From Cryomorphaceae bacterium (lineage in GTDB: Bacteria; Bacteroidota; Bacteroidia; Flavobacteriales; ECT2AJA-044): 64,000 bases of DNA. Positions within the stretch are counted from its first letter, which is position 1. Every line of letters begins with the position of its first letter. Shown piece after piece: positions 16,994 to 25,612 of the stretch. Below the pieces are notes generated by a model that saw only the letters and a list, made by a program, of their open reading frames with translations, ran no database searches and had not been told where the DNA came from. A program made the translations under genes and the position numbers. The stretch covers positions 1,302,001 through 1,366,000 of the forward strand of contig CP059070.1 of NCBI GenBank assembly GCA_017798125.1. The letters are read 5' to 3'.

Positions 16994-18334
16994 ATGATCC
17001 GCCGAACGGTACATACCTTTCCCGTTACCGATAAGGCCGCGATCAAGAACAAACTACTGCTCTGGACCCGACGGTTCAGGGCAGTTTGTGTTTTAGACAA
17101 CAACGATTTTCGATATCCCGGGCGCTTTGAACCCGCCTTTGAAATGGCGGTAGCCGTGGAGGCTGTGGACTCCCTTTCGGCTTTTGCCGGGGTCGCGTTC
17201 GAGGCATTAGATCAAGCGCGACTAGCCCGACCAGACTGGTGGTTTGGCGGTTTGGGTTACGACCTTAAGAACGAAGTAGAGTACCTCACTTCGGCGAATA
17301 CGGATGGTCTTGAATTTCCGGACCTGCGCTTTTTCAGTCCGCGCTTTTTGTGGCTATTGAAAGGGTGGAAGGTGGAGCTCCACATGCTGGAGGACGAAAC
17401 AGAGGACCCCAGCGAACTGTGGCGCCAGGTCCGAACGACTGATCCTCGCCCTGAAGGCCAAGTAGTGGCCCCGAAGGCCATTTCCTGGGAAAGCCGATTG
17501 GATCGGGAAACTTATTTGGAGCGCTTTGATCGCATTCAAAAACACATTCGGCAAGGCGACATCTACGAGATGAATTTTTGCCGGGAATACTATGCTGAAG
17601 ATGCTGAAATTGATCCTTGGCTGGCGTTTCAGGCCATTCAAAAACGAACTCAGGCCCCTTTTTCGGCCTTTTGGCGTTGGGAAGAAGAATATCTCCTTTG
17701 TGCTTCCCCTGAGCGCTATCTGCGCAAAGAGGGACAACGCGTGATTTCCCAGCCCATCAAGGGGACTGCGGCCCGCTCGAGCGATGAGCCGGAGGATCTC
17801 CGCTTAAAAGAAGCCCTTCGCAACAGCCGAAAAGAGCGGGGCGAGAACGTCATGATCGTTGACTTGGTTCGGAATGACCTCAGCCGGGTAGCAGCAAGGG
17901 ACAGCGTTCACGTAGACGAGCTCTACGGCATCTACAGTTTTGAAACCGTACATCAAATGATCAGCACGGTTCGGGCCGACCTCGCCCAGGGCAAAACGTG
18001 GTCTGATCTGTTGCGCGCCACCTTTCCTATGGGCAGCATGACCGGAGCGCCTAAGGTTCGCGCCATGCAGATCATCGAGGAGATGGAAGAAAGCCGCCGC
18101 GGATGGTACTCCGGAGGTTTGGGGTACATCGACCCGCAGGGTCAGGGCGATTTCAACGTCGTCATTCGTTCCCTTATCTATCGCGCGGACCGTCGCTATC
18201 TGAGCCTTCAAGTAGGCGGGGCACTGACCATTTTGAGCGACGGTGCGGAGGAATGGAACGAAACAGAACTCAAGGCGCGCGCCCTATTGGAGGCGGTGCG
18301 TCAATCAAACCCCAGCCATGAAACCGCTGAATAA
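16994..18334 (+). CDS. pabB: Aminodeoxychorismate synthase component I
   Basis: Anthranilate-synthase-family chorismate enzyme of about 446 residues, starting at ATG 16994, just after the lpdA stop (the frame also extends back to 16958). Diagnostic C-terminal blocks are present: QGDIYEMNFCREYYAED, PFSAFWRWEEEYLLCASPERYLRKEG, QPIKGTAAR, MIVDLVRNDLSRVA, DELYGIYSFETVHQMISTVRADL, ATFPMGSMTGAPKVRAMQIIEEME and GGLGYIDPQGQGDFNVVIRSL. The short N-terminal region fits PabB-like (4-amino-4-deoxychorismate, folate pathway) better than TrpE. No glutaminase partner is adjacent. The final 17 nt overlap the tilS start. Confidence 0.92.
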   Translation: MIRRTVHTFPVTDKAAIKNKLLLWTRRFRAVCVLDNNDFRYPGRFEPAFEMAVAVEAVDSLSAFAGVAFEALDQARLARPDWWFGGLGYDLKNEVEYLTSANTDGLEFPDLRFFSPRFLWLLKGWKVELHMLEDETEDPSELWRQVRTTDPRPEGQVVAPKAISWESRLDRETYLERFDRIQKHIRQGDIYEMNFCREYYAEDAEIDPWLAFQAIQKRTQAPFSAFWRWEEEYLLCASPERYLRKEGQRVISQPIKGTAARSSDEPEDLRLKEALRNSRKERGENVMIVDLVRNDLSRVAARDSVHVDELYGIYSFETVHQMISTVRADLAQGKTWSDLLRATFPMGSMTGAPKVRAMQIIEEMEESRRGWYSGGLGYIDPQGQGDFNVVIRSLIYRADRRYLSLQVGGALTILSDGAEEWNETELKARALLEAVRQSNPSHETAE

Positions 18335-19664
18335 AGTCATAAGCGATTGGGCGGAGGCGAATCTTGCGCCTACGGCGCGATGCCTCGTTGCCGTCAGCGG
18401 CGGCGTGGATTCCATGACGCTCGTCCACTTGCTTCATTCAGCCGGTGTCGACCTCTCCTTGGCCCACGCCAACTTCCAGCTGCGGGGCGATGAATCGGCC
18501 GCCGACGAGGCCTTTGTTCAGCAATACGCCCAAGAAGCCGGTATTCCCCTTCATTGGCGGCGCTTTAGTCCTGAGGAATTGGAAGATCAAAGCGATGAAT
18601 CGGTCCAAATGTGGGCACGCCGAAAGCGCTACGATTGGTTTGCGGAGGTCATGCGGGAAGAGGGTTTTGATCATCTGTTGACCGCCCATCATCGGGATGA
18701 TCAGCTCGAGACCATTTGGTGGAATATGATTCGCGGAACAGGGGTCAGTGGCCTTCGCGGTATACTGGCCGAGCAGGAGTTTGCGGGCGCTGAGCGCGGC
18801 CTATTGCGACCGCTCCTGACCGTAGGGAAGGATGAGATTCTCGCTTATGCGGAGGAGTCTGGAGTGGCGTTTCGGACGGATTCGTCGAACGCCAGTCTGA
18901 AGTACCGGCGAAACGTGATTCGCCACAACATCGTGCCGCAGGCACTCGATATTCAACCCGCTTTAAGTGCCAATATCACGGACTTTGCCTCTCGAATGCG
19001 CGATTTGGAGCATCTGCTTGCCGACGCGGTGGGCGAGGTACGAAAGGCGGCGTTTAGCGAGAAAGAGCACTGGACGGAAGTGCGGATGGCCCCGATTCAA
19101 GACCGGGCGGGCTCGGCTACCCTGTGGCATGAGCTCTTACGCCCTTATGGATTTACGGCCCTTGGGGACATCCTTCGGGCGATAGACGAAAAGACGGTGG
19201 GTGCGCGTTTCTTTAGTCCGAAGTACCGCTTGACGATGGACCGGGAGCACTTGGTGATTGATCGACGGGCGGATGAGGAGCAAAGTACCTACACCTGGTA
19301 TGAAGGTGAAGCCCTCAATGACCCAATCGTTTTGCGCGGGGAGTTGAAGGAACGACGCTTGGTGGATATTCCGACGAGCCCGTTACGAGCTGCTTTGGAT
19401 TATGATAAGCTGAGCTTCCCTCTGACCTTGAGGCGATGGAGGGCGGGTGATGCATTTAAGCCCTTGGGCATGAGCGGAACCAAGAAACTTCAAGACTACT
19501 TCACCGATGAAAAATGGAGCCGTACCGCCAAGGAAAATGCCTGGCTTTTGTGCTCTGGAGATGACATTATTTGGCTCGTTGGGCACCGTCTTGACGACCG
19601 GTACAAAATTGGAGACGCCACCGAAAAGGTGTACCTTGTGGCGCTTTTGGAAAATGAAATGTAA
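18318..19664 (+). CDS. tilS: tRNA(Ile)-lysidine synthase
   Basis: Modifies C34 of tRNA-Ile(CAU) to lysidine so it reads AUA. 448 residues from ATG 18318. The PP-loop SGGVDS is at residues 27-32, followed by the TilS blocks LAHANFQLRGDESAADEAFV, TAHHRDDQLETIWWNMIRGTGVSGLRG, RPLL and RTDSSNASLKYRRNVIRHNIVPQAL; a C-terminal TilS domain holds LRRWRAGDAFKPLGMSGTKKLQDYF. The N-terminal ANLAPTARC is coded by a perfect copy of the hairpin repeat (18366-18382), only nine codons before the PP-loop, and a second copy lies at 18929-18945. Essential in most bacteria. Confidence 0.95.
   Translation: MKPLNKVISDWAEANLAPTARCLVAVSGGVDSMTLVHLLHSAGVDLSLAHANFQLRGDESAADEAFVQQYAQEAGIPLHWRRFSPEELEDQSDESVQMWARRKRYDWFAEVMREEGFDHLLTAHHRDDQLETIWWNMIRGTGVSGLRGILAEQEFAGAERGLLRPLLTVGKDEILAYAEESGVAFRTDSSNASLKYRRNVIRHNIVPQALDIQPALSANITDFASRMRDLEHLLADAVGEVRKAAFSEKEHWTEVRMAPIQDRAGSATLWHELLRPYGFTALGDILRAIDEKTVGARFFSPKYRLTMDREHLVIDRRADEEQSTYTWYEGEALNDPIVLRGELKERRLVDIPTSPLRAALDYDKLSFPLTLRRWRAGDAFKPLGMSGTKKLQDYFTDEKWSRTAKENAWLLCSGDDIIWLVGHRLDDRYKIGDATEKVYLVALLENEM
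18366..18382 (+). repeat. 17-nt hairpin repeat, copy 4 (GCGCC/GGCGC stem), inside tilS
   Basis: GCGCC-TAC-GGCGC-GATG, perfect. Encodes A-P-T-A-R just before the TilS PP-loop. Confidence 0.8.
18929..18945 (-). repeat. 17-nt hairpin repeat, copy 5 (GTGCC/GGCAC stem), inside tilS
   Basis: CATC-GTGCC-GCA-GGCAC, perfect. Encodes I-V-P-Q-A; this spans a conserved TilS position (RN.IRH...P), so it may be native sequence rather than an insertion. Confidence 0.5.
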
Positions 19665-19670
19665 GGCATA

Positions 19671-21791
19671 ATGCGGAAGCTGATCTACTCACTACTCTCC
19701 CTGTTTTTCTTTGTCTCGACGGCCTTTGCGCAGATTTTGGAGCCCGTTAAATGGAGCTATTCCACAAATCAACTGAGCGACAACGAAGCAGAACTTATTT
19801 TCAGCGCTACGATTGATCCGACGTGGCACTTGTACAGCCAGGATATCCCTGATGGAGGACCCATTCCTACCGAATTTATCTTTGAAGATGCCATTGGCTG
19901 GGAGGCCATTGGTCCTGTAGAAGAGCGCGGACATCTGGAAGAGGAGTACGATCCGAATTTCATGATGGACCTCAAGTACTACAGCCTGGAGGTTGATTTT
20001 GTGCAGAAGGTGCGCATTACTTCGAGCGATCCCGTAAAGGTGGTTGGAGAGCTCACGTTCATGACCTGTGACGCCACCCAGTGCTTACCCCCAGAATACA
20101 TTGACTTCGAATTCTCCTTGGCCGGTTTCACCCCAGAAGGAGGTAGCGAAGATTCCGGTGAAGAGGAAGAGGTTCGTCAAACCGACGACGAAGCAGCTGG
20201 TGATGAATCCGTTGAAGAGGAGTCAACCATTGAGCCTTTGGAAAACTCCGGTGGATTTGATCTTTCGGGTGGAGAAGAAGAGGTAGTCGAAGGCGAAGAA
20301 GTCGTTGAAGAGGCAGCGGTTTCTGTAGGTTCAGGCCCCGCCGAGCCGGTGGCTAGTCGATCCTTGATCAGCATCTTTTTGCTCAGCTTTTTGGGTGGAT
20401 TTGCGGCTTTATTGACGCCTTGCGTCTTCCCGATGATTCCTTTGACGGTGAGCTTCTTTACGAAGCAGAGCAAGACCCGTGCAAAGGGTATTGCTAATGC
20501 TATTATCTACGGTAGTTCCATCATCGTCCTTTACACCTTGATCGGACTTTTGATTACCGTATTGTTCGGGCCTGATGCACTGAACGCTTTCAGTACGAAC
20601 CCGTACGTCAACATTGCCTTCTTCTTGATTTTGGTGGTCTTTGCCATCAGCTTCTTTGGGGCGTTTGAAATTACCTTGCCCTCGAGCTGGGTCAACAACG
20701 CCGATCGCGCCTCTGAACGAGGAGGGTTGATCGGAATCTTCTTTATGGCCTTCACCCTAGCTTTGGTTTCCTTTAGCTGCACAGGACCCATCATCGGTTC
20801 CTTGCTCTTTGAAGCCTTCAGCGGGGGAATCCAAGGACCGCTAGTGGGAATGTTTGGATTCTCTTTAGCCTTGGCTTTGCCTTTTGGGCTGTTCGCGGCC
20901 TTCCCTGGTTGGTTGAATACCCTTCCAAAGTCTGGAGGGTGGTTGAACTCTGTGAAGGTGGTCCTCGGTTTTATCGAATTGGCTTTTGCCTTGAAGTTCT
21001 TAAGTACTGCTGACCTGGTGTGGCAAGCAGGATTGCTCAAGCGCGAGTGGTTCATCGTGAGCTGGATCGCCATCTTCGGACTTTTGACCTTGTACTTGCT
21101 GGGCAAGTTCCGCCTGCCGCACGATAGTCCATTGGAAAAGATTTCAGTATCACGACTCTTCTTCGCGATCTTCAGTTTGATGTTCACCATCTACTTAATC
21201 CCCGGACTTTGGGGGGCGCCATTGAAGGCCATCAGTGGATTTACTCCGCCGATGTTCTACAGCGAGTCACCCGAAGGGTTTGGGGGAAGCGCTACAGCTG
21301 TTGTGGCTTCAGGAACTGGTGAGATGGTTCCAGAAGGTGCAGACCCGGCACACTGTCCGCACGGCTTGAACTGTTTCCACGATTTTGAAACCGGTAAGGC
21401 CTATGCAGAAAAGGTGGGCAAACCCATCATGTTGGACTTTACCGGTTGGGGCTGTGTCAACTGCCGAAAAATGGAGGAGCAAGTGTGGAGCGATCCACGG
21501 GTGTTGGAACGCCTGCGGAATGAGGTGGTCTTGATATCGCTCTATGTAGACGAGCGCGAGCGCTTACCAAAGGAGGAACAATACACCAGTGACATCACTG
21601 GAAAGAAGGTGAAGACCATTGGAAACCTGTGGAGTGAATTCCAAGCAAAGCACTACCAAACCAACAGTCAGCCCTACTATGTGATCATTGATCATGAGGA
21701 TATGGATCCCTTGATTGAACCCACCGCCTACGACCCGGACATTCCCAAATTTGTGGATTGGTTAGATCGCGGCGTTGCAGCATTCAAATAA
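19671..21791 (+). CDS. DsbD-like thiol:disulfide interchange protein
   Basis: 706 residues moving reductant from cytoplasmic thioredoxin across the membrane to the periplasm. Signal peptide 1-20; N-terminal DsbD-alpha-like domain to ~150 with Cys133 and Cys138 (CDATQC); a long acidic linker of Glu/Asp (158-215); a membrane core (230-515) with Cys251 ([18 protein letters not shown]) and Cys370 ([11 protein letters not shown]); and a thioredoxin-like C-terminus with [15 protein letters not shown] (Cys595, Cys598). All six redox cysteines are present. The start overlaps nothing; the stop overlaps the gmhA ATG by 1 nt. The acidic linker is longer than in Escherichia coli DsbD. The natural partner oxidoreductase is unknown. 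Confidence 0.92.
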   Translation: MRKLIYSLLSLFFFVSTAFAQILEPVKWSYSTNQLSDNEAELIFSATIDPTWHLYSQDIPDGGPIPTEFIFEDAIGWEAIGPVEERGHLEEEYDPNFMMDLKYYSLEVDFVQKVRITSSDPVKVVGELTFMTCDATQCLPPEYIDFEFSLAGFTPEGGSEDSGEEEEVRQTDDEAAGDESVEEESTIEPLENSGGFDLSGGEEEVVEGEEVVEEAAVSVGSGPAEPVASRSLISIFLLSFLGGFAALLTPCVFPMIPLTVSFFTKQSKTRAKGIANAIIYGSSIIVLYTLIGLLITVLFGPDALNAFSTNPYVNIAFFLILVVFAISFFGAFEITLPSSWVNNADRASERGGLIGIFFMAFTLALVSFSCTGPIIGSLLFEAFSGGIQGPLVGMFGFSLALALPFGLFAAFPGWLNTLPKSGGWLNSVKVVLGFIELAFALKFLSTADLVWQAGLLKREWFIVSWIAIFGLLTLYLLGKFRLPHDSPLEKISVSRLFFAIFSLMFTIYLIPGLWGAPLKAISGFTPPMFYSESPEGFGGSATAVVASGTGEMVPEGADPAHCPHGLNCFHDFETGKAYAEKVGKPIMLDFTGWGCVNCRKMEEQVWSDPRVLERLRNEVVLISLYVDERERLPKEEQYTSDITGKKVKTIGNLWSEFQAKHYQTNSQPYYVIIDHEDMDPLIEPTAYDPDIPKFVDWLDRGVAAFK

Positions 21792-22357
21792 TGATTAGAG
21801 AAGAACTTCTTGAGGCCCAAAAAGTCTTGGCGGAGTTTCTCGCCGATGACGAAAACATCACTCGGATTGAACAGGCCGGAGCGCTGCTTGTTAATGCACT
21901 GCAGCAGGATGGCAAAATCTTGAGTTGTGGGAACGGAGGCTCGATGAGCGACGCGATGCATTTCGCGGAGGAATTGAGCGGCCGCTTTCGAGAAGATCGG
22001 CCCGCATATGCGGCTTTGGCCTTGAGCGATCCGTCGTATTTGACCTGTGTGTCGAATGACTACGGTTACGATCAAGTGTTTTCACGGGGTGTAGAGGCCT
22101 TAGGGCGCTCTGGAGATGTGCTACTCGCCATTTCGACTAGTGGGAATAGCGCGAACGTTCTTCGCGCCGTAGGCGCCGCAAAAGAGAAGGGAATGAAGGT
22201 CATTGGCCTCACCGGTAAAACGGGTGGTGCTTTGGCGAAGGAGTGCGATGTAGAAATTCGCGCACCGCACAGTGACTTTTCGGACCGCGCTCAAGAGATT
22301 CACATCAAAGTCATCCACTGCCTCATTCATTACGTGGAGCAGCATGTGGAACGATGA
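21791..22357 (+). CDS. gmhA: Phosphoheptose isomerase
   Basis: Converts sedoheptulose-7-phosphate to D-glycero-D-manno-heptose-7-phosphate for the LPS inner core. SIS-fold protein of 188 residues from ATG 21791, which shares one base with the upstream stop. Family-typical blocks: [71 protein letters not shown], and [19 protein letters not shown], giving the Glu and His metal ligands. Its last 14 nt overlap the next gene. Only part of the pathway is in the window: kdsD (7014) is the other sugar-nucleotide gene. Confidence 0.93.
   Translation: MIREELLEAQKVLAEFLADDENITRIEQAGALLVNALQQDGKILSCGNGGSMSDAMHFAEELSGRFREDRPAYAALALSDPSYLTCVSNDYGYDQVFSRGVEALGRSGDVLLAISTSGNSANVLRAVGAAKEKGMKVIGLTGKTGGALAKECDVEIRAPHSDFSDRAQEIHIKVIHCLIHYVEQHVER
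22160..22176 (-). repeat. Possible hairpin repeat copy inside gmhA (GCGCC/GGCGC stem, CTTC flank)
   Basis: GCGCC-GTA-GGCGC at 22164-22176, but preceded by CTTC rather than CATC. Encodes RAVGA in a normal GmhA region, so it may be chance. Confidence 0.3.
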
Positions 22358-22772
22358 ACCCCAACTTCCGGAAGAACGCTATCGCATTCGACACGATGAG
22401 ACCATTGTCGGTTTCATGCGGGTGATGTACGGAAGAAGTACCTTTTACAGCAAAGACGGCTTTTGGTGGACGGGAAAGGCCATGGACTACAATGTGCGCG
22501 ATGAGTTCGTGGGCATTCGAGACAAGAACAACAAGCACATTTACGAGTGGGATTTGGTCAAGTACAAGATCGATCCCGATGAGCCATATCGCGAAGGGGC
22601 CGTGTTGTGGCAAACCGACCGCGAGCGCTATGTGATTCGAGACCTGGAGGAAGAGCTTTATGTGCCCTTCGAAGTCGATGGGCTACAGATGTTCAATCCC
22701 GCCCAATTGGAGGTCTTTAGCTACCTCTTTATCAATCCAGACCTGCAGGAAGTTCTAGGCGTATCGGAGTAG
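22344..22772 (+). CDS. YopX-like protein of unknown function
   Basis: 142 residues from ATG 22344, overlapping gmhA by 14 nt. The phrase [21 protein letters not shown] matches the YopX-family core (xGLxDKNGKxIYEGDIVxx), which is usually found in phage genes and Bacteroidota genomes. Before it lies an aromatic block ([20 protein letters not shown]). No catalytic motif, signal peptide or membrane segment is seen. It sits in a chromosomal operon position behind gmhA, and a promoter-like element at 22779-22786 follows it, so it may be either the end of the gmhA transcript or a small unit of its own. Function unknown. Confidence 0.7.
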   Translation: MWNDEPQLPEERYRIRHDETIVGFMRVMYGRSTFYSKDGFWWTGKAMDYNVRDEFVGIRDKNNKHIYEWDLVKYKIDPDEPYREGAVLWQTDRERYVIRDLEEELYVPFEVDGLQMFNPAQLEVFSYLFINPDLQEVLGVSE

Positions 22773-22778
22773 ATTTAG

Positions 22779-22786
22779 TACCTTCG
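22779..22786 (+). promoter_or_regulatory. Probable -7 element for the receiver/FRG pair (TACCTTCG)
   Basis: TACCTTCG fits TAnnTTTG with one change, 26 nt before the receiver-gene ATG. No TTG at -33. Confidence 0.45.
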
Positions 22787-22812
22787 ATAGTACATCACAC
22801 TACACCTACGCC

Positions 22813-23199
22813 ATGAAACCGCCACTCTATTTTTTGGTCGATGACGACCCAATCAACAATATGATCAATGAACGGATGCTGAAGAAGCACTTCAACGATC
22901 AGCTCACCATTGAAGTATTCCCGGATGGGCAACCTGCGTTAGATCGCCTTCGTTCGGGCGGGGAAATGCCGAGCCTTATTTTCTTGGACATCAATATGCC
23001 GGGGCTAGATGGCTGGCAGTTCCTGGAAGCATATGAGAAGGACGGATTCGATTCGGCCGTGGTGATGTTGACCTCTTCCATTGACCCCAGTGATCAGGAA
23101 AAGAGTCAGTCGTTCCCAAGTGTAGTGGATTTTATTTCGAAGCCGCTCATGCCCGCATCCTTGACCGAGCTCATGGAGCACCTGAATCTGGAGTCATGA
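22813..23199 (+). CDS. Receiver-only response regulator
   Basis: 128 residues forming just a CheY-like receiver domain. Acidic pocket VDDDP (Asp10-12), phospho-acceptor Asp59 in FLDINMPGLDGW, switch Thr in VVMLTSS and Lys in FISKPL. There is no output domain, and no histidine kinase is adjacent. The following FRG-domain gene overlaps its stop by 4 nt (ATGA), so the two are probably translated together and the FRG protein may be its output. The domain is clear; the signalling partner is inferred. Confidence 0.9.
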   Translation: MKPPLYFLVDDDPINNMINERMLKKHFNDQLTIEVFPDGQPALDRLRSGGEMPSLIFLDINMPGLDGWQFLEAYEKDGFDSAVVMLTSSIDPSDQEKSQSFPSVVDFISKPLMPASLTELMEHLNLES

Positions 23200-23996
23200 A
23201 AACCCTCAGTGGTGATTTGAGACCAACGAGCTGGTCGGAGCTACAGGATTGCCTATTTAGTCATACCTGGGACGACCGAATCAATCGATATCGATCTAAT
23301 TTCATCTATCGCGGACTGGATCAGTCCAATTTCGAGTTGCTGACCAGCCTTCAGCGCATAGGAGGGCCTTATCCAAAGCTCGAACGACATTTGCTCCGGA
23401 ACTTCCAGAAATATGCCCACCGCGATGCGGCCCCGGGGAACAGTATTTGGAACTGGATGGCGACAGCCCAACACCACGGGCTACCCACGCGTCTTCTGGA
23501 TTGGACCTATTCTCCCTACGTAGCACTGCACTTTACAACGAACGACCTTACCAAGATCAACGAGGATGGGGTCATCTGGTGCTTGCACTACACGGAGCTC
23601 AATTCCTTTCTTCCCGACAAATTACAGCAGGTCATTCGACGCGAAGAGTCCAATGCCTTCACCGCAGAAATGCTGGAGTCGGTGTGCGATCGCCTAGAGA
23701 TGTTGGACGAACTCGTCGAGTCGGAGGACTTCATTCTCTTCCTCGAACCGCCCTCTTTGGATGAGCGTATTGTCAACCAGTTTGCCTTATTCTCCCTAAT
23801 GTCTTCGCCAACGGTACGTTTGGACGACTGGCTTCAGAAGCACCCCGAGCTTTTCTTCCGCATCATTATTCCCGCCGAGCTGAAGTGGGAGGTTCGCGAC
23901 AAGCTCGACCAGGCCAATATCACCGAGCGCGTTCTTTTCCCTGGACTCGGAGGACTGAGCGAGTGGCTCAAGCGACACTACAGTTCTAAAAAATAA
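23196..23996 (+). CDS. FRG-domain protein
   Basis: 266 residues. The FRG domain (named after its FRG/YRG motif) is clear: SNFIYRGLDQSNFELLTSLQR with YRG at 38-40, then QHHGLPTRLLDWTYSPYVALHFTT (about 92-115). The function of this domain is not well established; it appears in phage and accessory proteins and in some toxin-like contexts. No signal peptide or membrane segment, so it is cytoplasmic. The C-terminal region (FRIIIPAELKWEVRDKLDQANITERVLFPGLGGLSEWLKRHY) closes with the typical FRG ending (ARVFPDLDGLARWL-like). Translational overlap with the receiver gene suggests joint control by phosphorylation. Confidence 0.88.
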   Translation: MKTLSGDLRPTSWSELQDCLFSHTWDDRINRYRSNFIYRGLDQSNFELLTSLQRIGGPYPKLERHLLRNFQKYAHRDAAPGNSIWNWMATAQHHGLPTRLLDWTYSPYVALHFTTNDLTKINEDGVIWCLHYTELNSFLPDKLQQVIRREESNAFTAEMLESVCDRLEMLDELVESEDFILFLEPPSLDERIVNQFALFSLMSSPTVRLDDWLQKHPELFFRIIIPAELKWEVRDKLDQANITERVLFPGLGGLSEWLKRHYSSKK

Positions 23997-24017
23997 CATC
24001 TCGGTATTCTTTATTCG

Positions 24018-24034
24018 GTGCCTACGGCACGATG
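24018..24034 (+). repeat. 17-nt hairpin repeat, copy 6 (GTGCC/GGCAC stem), intergenic
   Basis: GTGCC-TAC-GGCAC-GATG, perfect, between the FRG gene stop and the YifB-like gene start. Confidence 0.8.
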
Positions 24035-24061
24035 TGGCCTTGAGCTTTCCCAGCTTGCAGC

Positions 24062-25564
24062 ATGATCGTGAAGTTGCACTCCGCCTCCTTGATTGGCATT
24101 CGAGCTCTACCCGTCACTGTTGAAGTCAGCACTTCACCTGGATGGAAGTGGCATATTGTCGGCCTGGCCGACAGCGCCATTCGGGAGAGCTACTATCGGA
24201 TTCGTTCAGCCATTCGCACAGGTCAGAAGTGGCCTGGATTTCAATTCACCGTCAACTTGGCGCCGGCAGACCTCAGGAAAGTGGGTAGTTTATACGACCT
24301 ACCCATTGCTTTAGGGGTGCTGGCCGCAGCTCGGCGAATATCATTGTTGGGACTTGAGCGGTATATGATCGTTGGAGAGCTTTCTCTCGACGGATCACTC
24401 CGTCCCGTTCGAGGTGTACTAGCTATGGCACTTTTAGCTAAATCCTTAGGATATGTTGGCATTTTGGTCCCAAAGGAAAATGCCGAGGAGGCAGCCGTGG
24501 TCGAAGGTCTGCGGGTGCGCTATGCCGAGCACTTTAAGGAAGTTTTAGAGGCCTTATCTGGGGTGCGAAGTTGGCAAGTACGGCCTCCATCCGTTTTTGA
24601 GCCATCCGAGCAAAGGGATTGCCCCGATTATGCAGACATCCAAGGTCAGAAGGCAGTGAAGCGCGCTCTGGTCATTGCGGCGGCAGGCGGGCATAACATC
24701 TTGATGATTGGACCGCCTGGTTCGGGAAAGACCATGATGGCCCGTCGCTTTCCAGGAATCCTACCCGCTCTTTCCAAAACGGAGGCTTTGGAGGCTGCCT
24801 TGGTCCATTCTATTTCCGGTAAAAGTGGACGAATTGGCCTGATGAGGACGCGTCCCTTCCGTCACCCTCATCACAGTTGTACGGCAGCGAGTATGGCAGG
24901 GGGTGGTGTGCCTCCAGCTCCAGGCGAAATATCGCTTGCGCACTGTGGAGTCTTGTTCCTCGATGAGCTTCCGGAATTCTCAAGATCCGTGCTGGAGTTG
25001 CTCCGTCAGCCTTTGGAGGACCGAAAAGTGACCATTGCTAGATCCAGGTATTCCGTTGACTTTCCGGCAAATTTTCAACTCATTGCCAGCATGAATCCGA
25101 GTCCCTCCGGTTCGTTTGAAGAGGCATCGAATCCCATTATTCAGGGTCGATACCTCGGAAAGCTCTCACGTCCACTTTTGGATCGTTTGGATATGCACGT
25201 TGAAGTCAAAGCTGTTCCTTGGTCAGATCTCAACCATCACCAGACCTCATGGACAACGGAGGAAATGAAAGTACAAGTAGAGCGTGTCATGGATCTTCAA
25301 TCTCGACGGTATTGCGATTTGGAAGTACAGCGCAATGCCGAGCTGAAACCTGACCAACTAAAAACCTATGCCGCTTTAAACCGAGCATCACAAACACTGC
25401 TCAGGGAGGCCGCTCACAAATGGAACTTTTCGGCAAGAGCTTACCACAAAATCCTGCGCGTTGCACGTACCATAGCCGACCTCGAAGGTCAGGATAATAT
25501 CGGATTGACTCATTTGTCCGAGGCCATTCAATACCGCATACTGGACCGGGTTTCTGGCCGTTGA
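24062..25564 (+). CDS. YifB/ComM-family Mg-chelatase-like AAA ATPase
   Basis: 500 residues. N-terminal LonC-like domain (SLIGIRALPVTVEVSTSPGWKWHIVGLADSAIRESYYRIRSAIRTGQ), then an AAA core with Walker A GPPGSGKTMMARRFPGILP, RPFRHPHHSCTAASMAGGG, Walker B GVLFLDELPEFSRSVLELLRQPLEDRKV and sensor SMNPSPSG; C-terminal Mg-chelatase-like ARAYHKILRVARTIADLEG. The family includes ComM, a helicase-like factor for branch migration in natural transformation. The region between Walker motifs is complete, but the cysteine cluster (NPCPCG) found after SMNP in many members reads NPSPSG here. A hairpin repeat and no clear promoter precede the gene. Confidence 0.93.
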   Translation: MIVKLHSASLIGIRALPVTVEVSTSPGWKWHIVGLADSAIRESYYRIRSAIRTGQKWPGFQFTVNLAPADLRKVGSLYDLPIALGVLAAARRISLLGLERYMIVGELSLDGSLRPVRGVLAMALLAKSLGYVGILVPKENAEEAAVVEGLRVRYAEHFKEVLEALSGVRSWQVRPPSVFEPSEQRDCPDYADIQGQKAVKRALVIAAAGGHNILMIGPPGSGKTMMARRFPGILPALSKTEALEAALVHSISGKSGRIGLMRTRPFRHPHHSCTAASMAGGGVPPAPGEISLAHCGVLFLDELPEFSRSVLELLRQPLEDRKVTIARSRYSVDFPANFQLIASMNPSPSGSFEEASNPIIQGRYLGKLSRPLLDRLDMHVEVKAVPWSDLNHHQTSWTTEEMKVQVERVMDLQSRRYCDLEVQRNAELKPDQLKTYAALNRASQTLLREAAHKWNFSARAYHKILRVARTIADLEGQDNIGLTHLSEAIQYRILDRVSGR

Positions 25565-25571
25565 AAAAGCG

Positions 25572-25579
25572 TACTTTAG
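25572..25579 (+). promoter_or_regulatory. Possible -7 element (TACTTTAG) for the DUF5686 gene
   Basis: TACTTTAG one base from consensus, 33 nt before the ATG at 25613 and only 9 nt before the ATG at 25589, which favours the downstream start. Confidence 0.4.
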
Positions 25580-25612
25580 CTAATCTATATGCTGCAGTGC
25601 GTGGTTCAACAT

